From NCBI GenBank assembly GCA_003614735.1, contig KZ992693.1, positions 1 to 20,542 on the forward strand: DNA of 20,542 bases, read 5' to 3'. The notes under the pieces were generated by a model that was not told the DNA's origin, searched no databases, and saw only the letters and a program-made list of their open reading frames with translations. The position numbers and the translations under genes were made by a program. Below, piece after piece: positions 10,314-20,542 of this stretch (position 1 is the stretch's first letter; the number at the start of each line of letters is the position of its first letter). This stretch comes from Thamnocephalis sphaerospora (lineage: Eukaryota > Zoopagomycota > Zoopagomycetes > Zoopagales > Sigmoideomycetaceae).

Positions 10314-11979
10314 CTATGGCGAGGGGGCCTTGTCGGCTATCACCTCCTCCTCACTTTCCGCCTCCTCGCCTTCGCCGTCATCCTCCATCTCCTCGATCTG
10401 CAGCAGATCGGTCTCCTTGCACAGCTGGAGAATGCGCTCGGCCTCCTCGTCTTCCATGCCCACCAGCGCTTCGTTGACCTTGTTCAGATCACCAGACAAC
10501 AGCGCGTGCTGGAATGGCGCTGGGAATGAGCTGAATGCCTCGGCACGCTTGCGGTCATAGTCGGAGGCATTATCGGGGATGGCAATTTCAATCGGCTCGT
10601 TCGGATCACCGCCAGCTAGCTCGTTGCGCTTCGCATCCCGCTCGCGCTCCTGCTCCTTTTCCTTGCGAATAATCTTGCACCGTGACTGCACATGAGCATA
10701 CGTTTTCGCGACATCTTCGTCAAACACCTGGCGGGCACGCGTATCCTGTCCCAGCAAGCTGCCCCAAATACGTTAGCTTTGCGGTCACACCAAAACAGGG
10801 GCGTGTCGACGGGGATTGCGTAGAGCTTACCGCTGGAAAAACGCCTCAAAACCGCGCGGACCCATTTCAGCGCAGTACTGCAGGATCTTGGCTTGGCGGA
10901 CATAGCACTGCGCCATTTTGCCATTGTCAGCCAGCTGCTGTTCAAATGCCTCGGCAAGAATCTGATCCGCAATTGCATCGTCAAGCAACCAGAGATTTGC
11001 CTTGACGAGACGGTAGCTGTCTGGCAGCGCAGTGGTCTGTGCAAACTCGAGAGCCTCCTCGGTGCGAATGTAGATGTCATCGTCGTCGTTGTCGTTATCG
11101 GATCGCTTGATAGGGCGTCCCTGGGCGCTGGACGTCGCCGATACCTGTTTCTTTTACGTTAAGCAAAGCGCACACTGGTGAGCCAAGCATCGCCGACAGA
11201 CAACATGCTGTCGCTGACAGACAACATGCTGCATGCTTACCTGTGCTGCATCCTTGTAGCCTGGATTTAGCACCTCAACCGTCTCTTTGGCGGTCTTTTT
11301 CGTTTCCTTTGCCGCCATCTTTGCCGCTGAAGCCGATTTGTCCTTGTTGACAATCTAGCACATCCACGTTGGTTCGTCAGATGCTTTCTACTAGGCGCAT
11401 ACGCGACGATAGCGGCACTAGTACCGTTTTGTTAAAGCCATCGCGGCAAATGTTCTCCGTGGTCATTGTTCTGCCCTCTTCATGTTCTAGCTTGGCAAGC
11501 TCGGTGGCTGCTTCGCTCTGTCGCTGCTTCAGCTTCTCCCGATGTTGACGCACGTTGTCCGACAGCCACGCAGCCGGTTCGGCCACCCCACCGCTGCGCT
11601 TCTCGGCCGCGTTGAATGCATCCTGTACTTGCAGCAGCAGCACGGCAATCATCTCGTCGAACGGCGGATTTTCACCCTGGCGCTCGGCATCTGACGCACG
11701 TCCCTGCTTGCGAAAGCGGTCGGCGATCGCGGTCAGACTGGCGCCATCCTTTAGCTCTTTGCTGTCTTCCAGCGCCGTCAGGCGGGCAATGAGCGCGGCA
11801 TTCATCATCTGCTCCGCCTTGAGGGCCTCGATCTTGTCGCGCCGCTCCTGCCGACGACGATGAATGTCCTCGCGTCGCCAGCGGATAAAGGACGCCTTAT
11901 CCACGTTTGGGTGGCACTCCACATCCTCATCGTCGCTTAGCTCGAGGTTGTCCCACCGAGAATAGTCGAGGCGGCTCAT
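10314..11979 (-). CDS. CDC37: Hsp90 co-chaperone Cdc37
   Basis: Delivers client protein kinases to Hsp90 in the cytosol. 475 residues in four exons: 11979..11425, 11354..11241, 11144..10831 and 10758..10314; introns of 70, 96 and 72 nt. Phases add up exactly and the joined middle is continuous. The start gives MSRLDYSRWDNLELSDDED, the diagnostic N-terminus; Ser15 in an acidic stretch is the expected CK2 site that activates Cdc37 (human Ser13). HPNVDKASFIRW follows, then a charged coiled-coil kinase-binding region, a Lys/Ala-rich linker in the small second exon, and the Hsp90-binding middle domain (EALEFAQ to GFEAFFQRLL, about residues 255-330). The C-terminus ends in an acidic tail of Glu/Asp. 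The frame is open upstream to 12165 but the ATG at 11979 is the conserved start. It shares a divergent promoter with coronin. Confidence 0.96.
11190..11231. repeat. Two tandem 21-bp copies inside Cdc37 intron 2
   Basis: Copies at 11190-11210 and 11211-11231 share the core GACAGACAACATGCTG and differ at one base. They fill nearly half of the 96-nt intron 11145..11240, just downstream of its donor on the coding (minus) strand. Confidence 0.9.
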
Positions 11980-14570
<2,591 letters not shown>

Positions 14571-14703
14571 TGATTGCCTCATGATTGGGCGGTCGTGTCC
14601 ACAGTCGGCTTTAGTGAACGTGGAGATGCGGCACGGCTGTGATTTCACGGTAACATAAACGCACGGCACAAACAGTGATGCATGCGTTTTGATTATTATG
14701 CGT

Positions 14704-14709
14704 AATAAA
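14704..14709 (+). terminator. Candidate poly(A) signal for coronin
   Basis: AATAAA about 135 nt after the coronin stop codon, in an AT-rich patch. Canonical hexamer, but the cleavage site is not visible from sequence. Confidence 0.45.
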
Positions 14710-14862
14710 TGCCATGGTGATCGCCAGAGTCTTGGTGAGAGTGTCGATAATCGCGAATACTACTTGAGCTGCGCGGGTATCGTCACTGGTAGCAAAGTGG
14801 TCGCCTGCGTCGCTAGTCCGTAATCATCGCTGGCTCCTACATCTTTGGTGGGCCAAACAAGG

Positions 14863-14885
14863 GTGTGTGTGTGTGTGTGTGTGTG
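14863..14885 (+). repeat. (GT)n microsatellite
   Basis: Eleven perfect GT units plus a G, about 290 bp downstream of the coronin stop. Confidence 0.95.
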
Positions 14886-15146
14886 AGGGTCACTACTTTG
14901 CAAAATGTTACCATCTGCGCTTTTGATCATCAGCATATCTCATTTCGCAGTGTGCTTGATAGTATATAACGACGACGTTTGTCGTAGGGAGGTGTATGAG
15001 CCAAGCACATAGATGTGCACTTGCTCCCATGTAAAACGCGACATGGTTTATGCGGCGTGACGGGGTAGTGCTAGATTGGTCCATCATACAAGCAACAACT
15101 TGATGTTTCATTGCCCTAGAGCGACTCGGGGCCCAGGACGACACTT

Positions 15147-15222
15147 TGCCGAGAGTATATTGCACTCTCAGAGAGCCAAGGTGCCAGCTTTGGTAGCATA
15201 CTATTCCTTGCTACTCTCGGCA
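15147..15222. repeat. Inverted repeat, 11-bp perfect arms, 54-nt spacer
   Basis: Arms TGCCGAGAGTA at 15147-15157 and TACTCTCGGCA at 15212-15222 are exact reverse complements. The spacer holds a weaker pairing (CCAAG with CTTTGG) and a short CTCTC/GAGAG dyad, so a folded RNA of about 76 nt is possible. Confidence 0.6.
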
Positions 15223-15542
15223 GCGTCCGTTACCGACAGCTTACAGCGACACTTGGTTCGCGGTTTATGCCACTAGCATGGTTGCATTGCACTTGCCACG
15301 TGTGCCCAAGCAGGTTTTGTTTCCAGCAAGCATCGGAACAACTGCAGGCCTTAGAAAGCCGGGGCATCCGCTCCCAGCACAGTCTGATGTATACCATCCG
15401 CTCGTTTCAGATAGCGACGGGCACGCATCCAAGTGGTGCGCCTTTGTCATGTGATTCGACTCCTGTAGATCACCGCGAACCGCCAATGACGCTGATACTA
15501 GAGAGGAATTGCGGCTGATCCAGAACGCACGCGCTAGAATAC

Positions 15543-15557
15543 TGCTGTCAGACAGCA
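15543..15557. repeat. Short palindrome, 7-bp arms
   Basis: TGCTGTC-A-GACAGCA, perfect arms around a single central base, within the intergenic region. Confidence 0.6.
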
Positions 15558-15741
15558 AGCAGGAGTGCGCATGCAGCTGGGAATTCTCGAGTAGACTGAT
15601 TGCCGAATGACTGCAGATCAGCGGGAGAGACACCGATGCCGAAAGGCACACGGCTTCTATGGAATATCTGCTTGTGTGACAGGCAACTGAGTTTGAATCA
15701 CGCACGTAAGGGTCTACCCGACGCGGGTGTATCAAACCCAG

Positions 15742-15755
15742 GCTTAGGCCTAAGC
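15742..15755. repeat. 14-bp perfect palindrome
   Basis: GCTTAGGCCTAAGC is fully self-complementary with no spacer, which is typical of a dimeric protein-binding site but not proof of one. Confidence 0.65.
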
Positions 15756-16291
15756 TTTCGCCGCTGCTGTTTGACTGCTACCCTTTAGCGCCATGACTGC
15801 CTCATGTCGCCGTCTGCACCAGCTCATTCCGAGGATACACTTCGAAATTGCGCAGACGTCACGAATGCGTGGCACCGGGGTCCCACGGCTTGCCGTCGTG
15901 ACGCGTGCCACGCGGGGGATTCTGTGTAGTGGTGGACGCCCCCGACGGCCACACAGGATGACACAGTCCGTCGGTAGTCTTCTTGTTTACACTGGGCAAA
16001 CACACCAACCACTGCGCTGCTCGACCTGTTACATCTCTTCTGGCCGCCAGCTCCGCCATCATGTACAACGGAAAGGTAGCGGCCCCGCGCTTCCATGTTA
16101 CCGCAAGGTTCCATTTGGCATGGTTCTTGGTGTAAGCCTTGTCTGCCGATACTATACGACATGCAATCCCGGTTTGGCGCCGAGTCAATCATGCAGCCGG
16201 GATGTGAGCGGACGTATGTCAATTATTTGCCTAGACACGGAAGCCCCGCTAACAGCCGCTCTACACCCGAGACAGACTTTGCCGCAGCCTG

Positions 16292-16314
16292 CAAAGCTTG
16301 CTATACAAGCTTTG
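16292..16314. repeat. Hairpin-forming inverted repeat, 9-bp arms, 5-nt loop
   Basis: CAAAGCTTG, loop CTATA, CAAGCTTTG. A compact perfect stem; no U-run follows directly, so it is not an obvious Pol III terminator. Confidence 0.65.
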
Positions 16315-16656
16315 TAACTTACTTTCGATTCAAAACGAATGTGCAACCATAATGCTAGCCGGCGGAGTGCTTTAGGCAAACAATGTTTTAGCAAAAGGAT
16401 TGTCGTTTGCGAGGCCCTTGCAGTGTACCACATCACTTGCGACGATCCCGGGTACCATCCACCCGTCAAAGGTATGTCTGCGTGGGTCACTGGGTTTCTG
16501 GTGCCTCGCAGGGCCTCATGACGCCGCAGCCTACTTTGGAGAAGCATAAATGTGCGCCCGGCGTGCGCAAACATCCGCTAGAACGTCACCAACAACCGCT
16601 CGTTTTCTCAAGCCAACGGAGCTCCTTTTGCCTCGACAACTCTATCGCGCCCTATT

Positions 16657-16701
16657 GTGCTGAGCACATAGTAATTTGTTCAACCGTGCTGAGCACACGT
16701 G
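16657..16701 (+). promoter_or_regulatory. Paired palindromes plus E-box upstream of the LPMO gene
   Basis: GTGCTGAGCAC occurs twice, at 16657-16667 and 16686-16696, 29 bp apart centre to centre, close to three helical turns. The second copy runs into CACGTG (16696-16701), an E-box-type site. The pair lies 62-102 bp before the ATG at 16759, so it sits in the promoter or 5' leader. A regulator-binding role is inferred. Confidence 0.45.
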
Positions 16702-16758
16702 CCGATTCACACTACAATTACCCACTCTTCCAGCCGCTTGCTACAGCTAGTCTTCAGA

Positions 16759-17715
16759 ATGCGCTTCAACTTTATCGCCGCTACCTTTGCCGTGGCCACT
16801 GCGCTTAGCTCGCAGGTTGCCGCGCACATGTACATGGACAACCCGCCGCCACGTGGCTTCCAGGGCCTGAAGGGCGAAAAGAACGTCGACTACGACATCA
16901 TGTCGCCGGCGACAAAGATGTGCCAGGGCAAAACGCGTACCGCACCCATTACCACCGTGCTTACGGCCGGCCAGACCACCAAGGTTCGGCTTGTCCAGCC
17001 CGGAAACGACATAATTACCCGCCACGATGGCGGTCACTGTCAGTTTGCCATCTCCTATGACGGCGGCAAAACGTTTGTTGTGCTCAAGACCGTGGAGCAG
17101 AGGTGCATCATTGACTCGCTGAACTACGATGTTCCGATTCCTGCCAGCGCCCCCTCGTCCAGCAACGCCATCTTTGCCTGGACCTGGATCAATGCCACCG
17201 GCAACCGCGAGTACTACATGAACTGCGCGGATGTTATCATCAAGGGCAAGGACGGCGGCAGCATCACCGGTCCAAAACTGCTGGTGGTCAACATCCTCGG
17301 CGGGCCGACTGTCCCAGAGTGGGGCTACACCAAGAAGCCCGACCCGGTCGGACCGAAGCTGCTGGCAGCTCGCCCCACCATTACAGTAACTGCCTCTGGC
17401 TCCAGCACCCCGGCGCCGCCAGCGACTGGCGGCGAATCTGGTGGAAAGAAGCCGGACACCGAGCAGGGCAGCAAGCCAGGCAACAATAAGCCAGGCACCA
17501 AGCCAGGCAACAGGCCCGGTAACAAGCCCGGTAACAAGGGTGACGTCGAGGTGCCTCAGCCAGGCGGCAATGGCAGCGGCGCCTGCACCAACGGTGAGAT
17601 GAAGTGCTCTGGCCAGGACAAGTTCACATTCTGCGGCAGTGGCCTGCTCTACACCATGCCTTGCTCGCCTGGAACCAAATGCCAGGCTTCGGGTAACATT
17701 GTGACCTGCGCTTAG
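16759..17715 (+). CDS. Lytic polysaccharide monooxygenase, AA11-type, with CBM19-like tail
   Basis: Secreted copper enzyme expected to cleave crystalline chitin oxidatively. Single exon, 318 residues. The ATG at 16759 is the first Met of the frame and starts a signal peptide (MRFNFIAATFAVATALSSQV); cutting after AA exposes His23, which must be N-terminal to form the copper histidine brace. The second brace His is probably His89 in TRHDGGHCQFAISYD, and Tyr153 in NREYYMNC fits the axial Tyr of AA11; FAWTWINATGNRE is also AA11-like. A Pro/Gly/Asn/Lys-rich linker (KPGNNKPGTKPGNRPG, about 235-270) leads to a six-Cys module at residues 276-317 (C276, 283, 292, 302, 308, 317) resembling CBM19. Family assignment is by motif recognition; AA11-like is preferred over AA9 or AA10. 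The 3' end converges on the GILT-like gene 227 bp away. Confidence 0.9.
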   Translation: MRFNFIAATFAVATALSSQVAAHMYMDNPPPRGFQGLKGEKNVDYDIMSPATKMCQGKTRTAPITTVLTAGQTTKVRLVQPGNDIITRHDGGHCQFAISYDGGKTFVVLKTVEQRCIIDSLNYDVPIPASAPSSSNAIFAWTWINATGNREYYMNCADVIIKGKDGGSITGPKLLVVNILGGPTVPEWGYTKKPDPVGPKLLAARPTITVTASGSSTPAPPATGGESGGKKPDTEQGSKPGNNKPGTKPGNRPGNKPGNKGDVEVPQPGGNGSGACTNGEMKCSGQDKFTFCGSGLLYTMPCSPGTKCQASGNIVTCA

Positions 17716-17942
17716 GCTAGACACAACACTGCTAGATCTGGCGAGGCAGCGTTTATATATGCTGAGCTATGATAAACCATACATTATAATATGTCCTCTT
17801 CATAAGTTTGCACACTAGTACATGCCAGGTGGGATGTGTGTGACGGGCCATTGATCCCGAAATAGCATGGCGACGGAACAAATGATTGCACATGAATGGA
17901 CAGGGCCTACGCAGCAGAGTTACGTGCTGTTACGAGTGTGGC

Positions 17943-19480
17943 TTACATTTGGAGTGCGTAATGTGGGCTGCCCATCGCAATGATTGCGCTCAGTGCGGCA
18001 TCGAGCAAAGGCTCCGTGTAAGCGTCCGCCTCGCAAATGGCCGGCTTCTCTTGGCCACGGTGAGTATGGCAAAAGTCGCGCACCCAATCTTCAGGATGCC
18101 ATCCACCCAGGCAATGACGCCACCGACCCATATGGTGTACACATCGCAGCTTGCGTGCAAGATGCACTGTGCAGCTGGTTCTACGCACGCATTCTGTTAC
18201 TTGTGGCTGCTGTAAAGTGCGCACGCGCTTTTGCATGTGCAAAACACTTACGACACTCCTCGGTCACTTGCGTGGCGCGCGCTCTGTGCCAGTAGCTGGC
18301 GACCTTGAGCATCTTGAGAGCACTGTCTCCACCATCCGCTGTACGGAACACGTATTACACGTGCACACTGTTCAGCCAGTGCTTCCTTGCCGATATCTTC
18401 TGGGCTGCGATGCTGACAGCGGACGAAGCGGTACCAAGCAATCATCGCAGTCGTTTCGTCCGTGTACGGATACGCTCGACGTGGTTGACCTGGACTTGCC
18501 AAAGCCTGAGAGGCCAAATAGTTGCGCAAACATAGCTGCTGCTGTGCCGCAGCACAGTCCAGTGGGTTTGCGCTACAGTACGGCCCCAGCAGAATACCAG
18601 GTGGCAAGGCATCCAAAACAGCCGGTCCTTGAAAGCGTGGAATCGGAACCAGATAGCTGATGCGCAAATCGACTATTTTGCCTACGTATACAACTTTAAA
18701 CGCATCAGCGAATGCTCGGGCACGTTTGATATTGGTTACACGCTTACCAGCGCGTTCTAACGCTTCCATGCATGCAATTGTGTCGTAGCAGCGCGCTGTG
18801 ACAAATAGCTCCAAAGGCACCTTGCCGGCATCGCTGTCGTCTATGTCACGTTCGCTGTCGGCCAAGACACTGACCTCAGTAGAGTCATTTCCTCTGCTCG
18901 CCACAGCGGTATTTTCTACAGACAGCATATCTCCGTGTAGATCCGTAACTGCCGTCTCTGGCCCGGCTGCGTAGCTGCTACTTTCGACAGGCAGTGGAAT
19001 GCCAAATAATCCGTGCATAACCAGACCCGTACGCATTTGGCGCGCGGTCAGCTCTGCCGCAGAATAATAAGCCTGTATTATCTCGGGAGACAGGCCGTTT
19101 ACGCCGGCAATGCTGCGCCTGGGTGGTTGCATGAAAGAGTGCAGGACACATATGGCGCCTAGACTCAAAGCGATCGCCATCAACATTGGCACACTGCATG
19201 CTAATGGGCGATGCTGCTCAGTGCCTGCATCCAGCTCTTCCTTGCAGTTCGCGATTCGCTGCTGTCGGCCCTTGACAAACATGCAAGGCCGCCTGGTGCT
19301 CTGCTGCTCTTTACCGCGTAGCAGCATAGCATTTAACTTGACAGAAGCGACAATAGGGGCGCGTAACCAGCGAGGATAGTGTGAAAGAGATTTGACGCTT
19401 TCCAATTGCGCCGGAAGACTTGTCGCCTGCTCATCTCCAAACAACACTAATGGGCGCATCTCATAAAGGCTAAATGTCAT
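17943..19480 (-). CDS. GILT-like thiol reductase with N-terminal membrane anchor
   Basis: Two exons, 19480..18252 and 18180..17943, with a 71-nt intron 18181..18251 (perfect GTAAGT donor, TAG acceptor); 488 residues. Without splicing the frame stops three bases into the intron; splicing adds SCTVHLARKLRC and RWRHC, which match the end of fungal GILT-like proteins. Met at 19480 is the first ATG; later Mets (e.g. residue 52) are possible starts. One hydrophobic segment at about 94-116 suggests a type II membrane protein with the thioredoxin-like domain in the secretory lumen. From about 221: PLELFVTARC with Cys231 and Cys237 as the redox pair (C-x5-C, as in the fungal CPDA..C form), then YCSANPLDCAAAQQQLC (302, 309, 317), CQH (355) and further cysteines at 372, 387, 413, 423 and 433. 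Family known for reducing disulfides in lysosome-like compartments; substrate here unknown. Confidence 0.78.
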
Positions 19481-19896
19481 CGCCAAATTACTAGGACGTC
19501 CGAGGGTAAGTGAGACCGACACAAATGAGAAAGTGTTGCTGCTTTAGCCAATGATTCGGAATTCACCGTCCTGGTTTGCAGCACAAAGCACCTGCTATTT
19601 GGCGCTTTTGCAATGAAATCAACAGATAAACTAGCTGCGACAAAGCACGGCGTATTGTTATAGACACTACGACCGCCAACCGGCCACATACAGATAACCC
19701 GCCAGCTCAACATTAGGCTGGCGCAGCAGCACACAGCCTGAAACTGTGGGCCCGACACCGCTATGTAAATGCGAAAACAGAGACAGCGTAGCATAGGCGG
19801 AAGAGCGAAGGCATGATGAAGGATAGGAAAGAGTGGAAAGGGCGGCGAAGAGAGATGACGATAAATGGCGCGCCGACAGCGACCCCAGCCCGCGAT
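19481..19896. other. Intergenic region between GILT-like and Drs2-like genes
   Basis: 416 bp: promoter of the GILT-like gene on the low side and 3' flank of the flippase on the high side, both minus strand. The frame of the GILT-like gene stays open to about 19522 but without an ATG. No gene or clear regulatory motif is seen. Confidence 0.6.
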
Positions 19897-20542
19897 TTAA
19901 CCGCGCGGCTTCTCCAGTGTCGTGTCGTAGGCGCGAATAAGATGCTCCTGGCCCGTCTCGCTCTGCGAGAATGCAAAACCGCGGTTGCGCTTGAGCCGCT
20001 GGATAACGCGGACCTTGTGCACTGCCTTGCGGAACCGTTCCATGCGCGGGCGGTAGTCGGGAATGTTGAACTTTTGAATCTCCTGGATGTAGTGGTAGGT
20101 GCGCGGGAAGTACATGCGCTTGACGCTACAAGACGCAACCAAAAGGCGTTAGCGGCGGCCGGCTTGCGTCGATGGGAGACAGCAGGCACGTACAATTTCC
20201 AGGTGTAATCGCGAAGGATGCAGATGATTGGCACGACAATCACCGTGAGCCAGAAGACGCTGTTGCCGTACAGCACAGGCAGAATGCCCTCGTACTCGCG
20301 CGATACACCGGTGATCGGTGCTACCACAGCATAGAGGCAGAAGAAGAGGATCCAAAAGACAAAGGAGCCGGGAATAGCGATCCAGGCAAACTTGGTCCAC
20401 AGGCTAAATGTCCCAGAGTTAGCGCCGACGAGTAAGCGGTATGCCGCGCCGCACTTACTCGTTGATCAGCGCAGCCTTGAGCAGTACCGTGGCAAGAACC
20501 GCCGTGTACATGGTGGTGCCAAAGATCCAGTGACCGCCAGTG
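19897..20542 (-). CDS. DRS2: P4-type ATPase, Drs2-like, C-terminal end (5' partial)
   Basis: Last 173 residues of a phospholipid flippase of the Drs2 subfamily (trans-Golgi, phosphatidylserine/ethanolamine transport, vesicle formation). Exons are >20542..20459, 20403..20194 and 20125..19897, with introns of 55 and 68 nt that each contain CTAAC; phases add up exactly. Seen: the last membrane segments (MYTAVLATVLLKAALIN; WTKFAWIAIPGSFVFWILFF; NSVFWLTVIVVPIICILRDY), then FVKRMYFPRTYHYIQEIQK and DYRPRMERFRKA, both strongly Drs2-type. The basic stretch RVIQRLKRNR followed by GFAFSQ matches the Drs2 autoinhibitory and PI4P-responsive tail. The protein ends 26 residues after that motif, shorter than some relatives. 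The catalytic DKTGT region lies outside the window. Confidence 0.95.

Larger units (their letters stand above)
14571..16758. other. 2.2-kb intergenic region, no convincing gene
   Basis: Lies between the coronin stop and the LPMO start. Open frames on both strands (e.g. 15265-15735 minus, 15793-16317 plus, 16185-16574 minus) have no recognisable domains and mutually overlapping random-looking translations. No tRNA with a proper T-arm was found. The region does contain a GT microsatellite, a likely coronin poly(A) signal, four dyads listed separately, and a paired palindrome near the LPMO start. It may include an unrecognised RNA gene or a decayed gene. Confidence 0.6.

Noticed and set aside
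9760-10560. 266-codon plus-strand frame overlapping the end of CDC37
   Set aside because: Its second half is antisense to well-supported Cdc37 coding sequence and it is Ser-rich from antisense acidic codons.
15450-15465. Possible tRNA T-arm (GATTCGACTCC)
   Set aside because: The invariant G-C closing pair of the T-loop is missing, and no acceptor or anticodon arms could be found around it.
15793-16317. 174-codon plus-strand frame in the gene-free region
   Set aside because: No recognisable motif, no good splice partners, and equally long frames overlap it on the other strand. Left as non-coding.

Overview
The window looks like nuclear DNA of a filamentous, probably early-diverging fungus. 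Short GT-AG introns (55-119 nt, many with a CTAAC-type branch site), fungal-type ACC1, DRS2, DNF3, CDC37 and coronin, and a chitin-type AA11 monooxygenase with a CBM19-like tail all point this way. A Kickxellales/Coemansia-like source is my best guess, from the general look of the proteins only. All splice models were built by hand: each was accepted because exon phases add up and the joined protein matches family motifs across the junction.

Layout: (1) 1-1558 (+), the 3' end of acetyl-CoA carboxylase; (2) 1836-3335 (-), a secreted repeat protein ending in a Cys-rich CBM19-like module; (3) 4433-8906 (-), a complete Dnf3-like P4-ATPase with one intron; (4) 8907-10313, a long leader/promoter region with GA tracts; (5) 10314-11979 (-), Cdc37 in four exons; (6) a 445-bp divergent promoter; (7) 12425-14570 (+), coronin in seven exons; (8) 14571-16758, a 2.2-kb stretch with no convincing gene but several perfect dyads; (9) 16759-17715 (+), an AA11-type LPMO; (10) 17943-19480 (-), a membrane-anchored GILT-like thiol reductase with a last exon hidden behind one intron; (11) 19897-20542 (-), the 3' end of a Drs2-like P4-ATPase that runs off the window.

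Most of the genes are ordinary housekeeping ones. Two pairs stand out. Two P4-ATPase flippases of different subfamilies lie about 11 kb apart. Two otherwise unrelated secreted proteins end in the same six-cysteine module with nearly identical spacing, which suggests a shared cell-wall or chitin target. I saw no mobile element, CRISPR array, rRNA or tRNA. I did not find a clear new multi-gene system; the most promising leads are the tandem-repeat wall protein, the shared chitin-binding module, the paired palindromes upstream of the LPMO gene and the anchored GILT-like protein.
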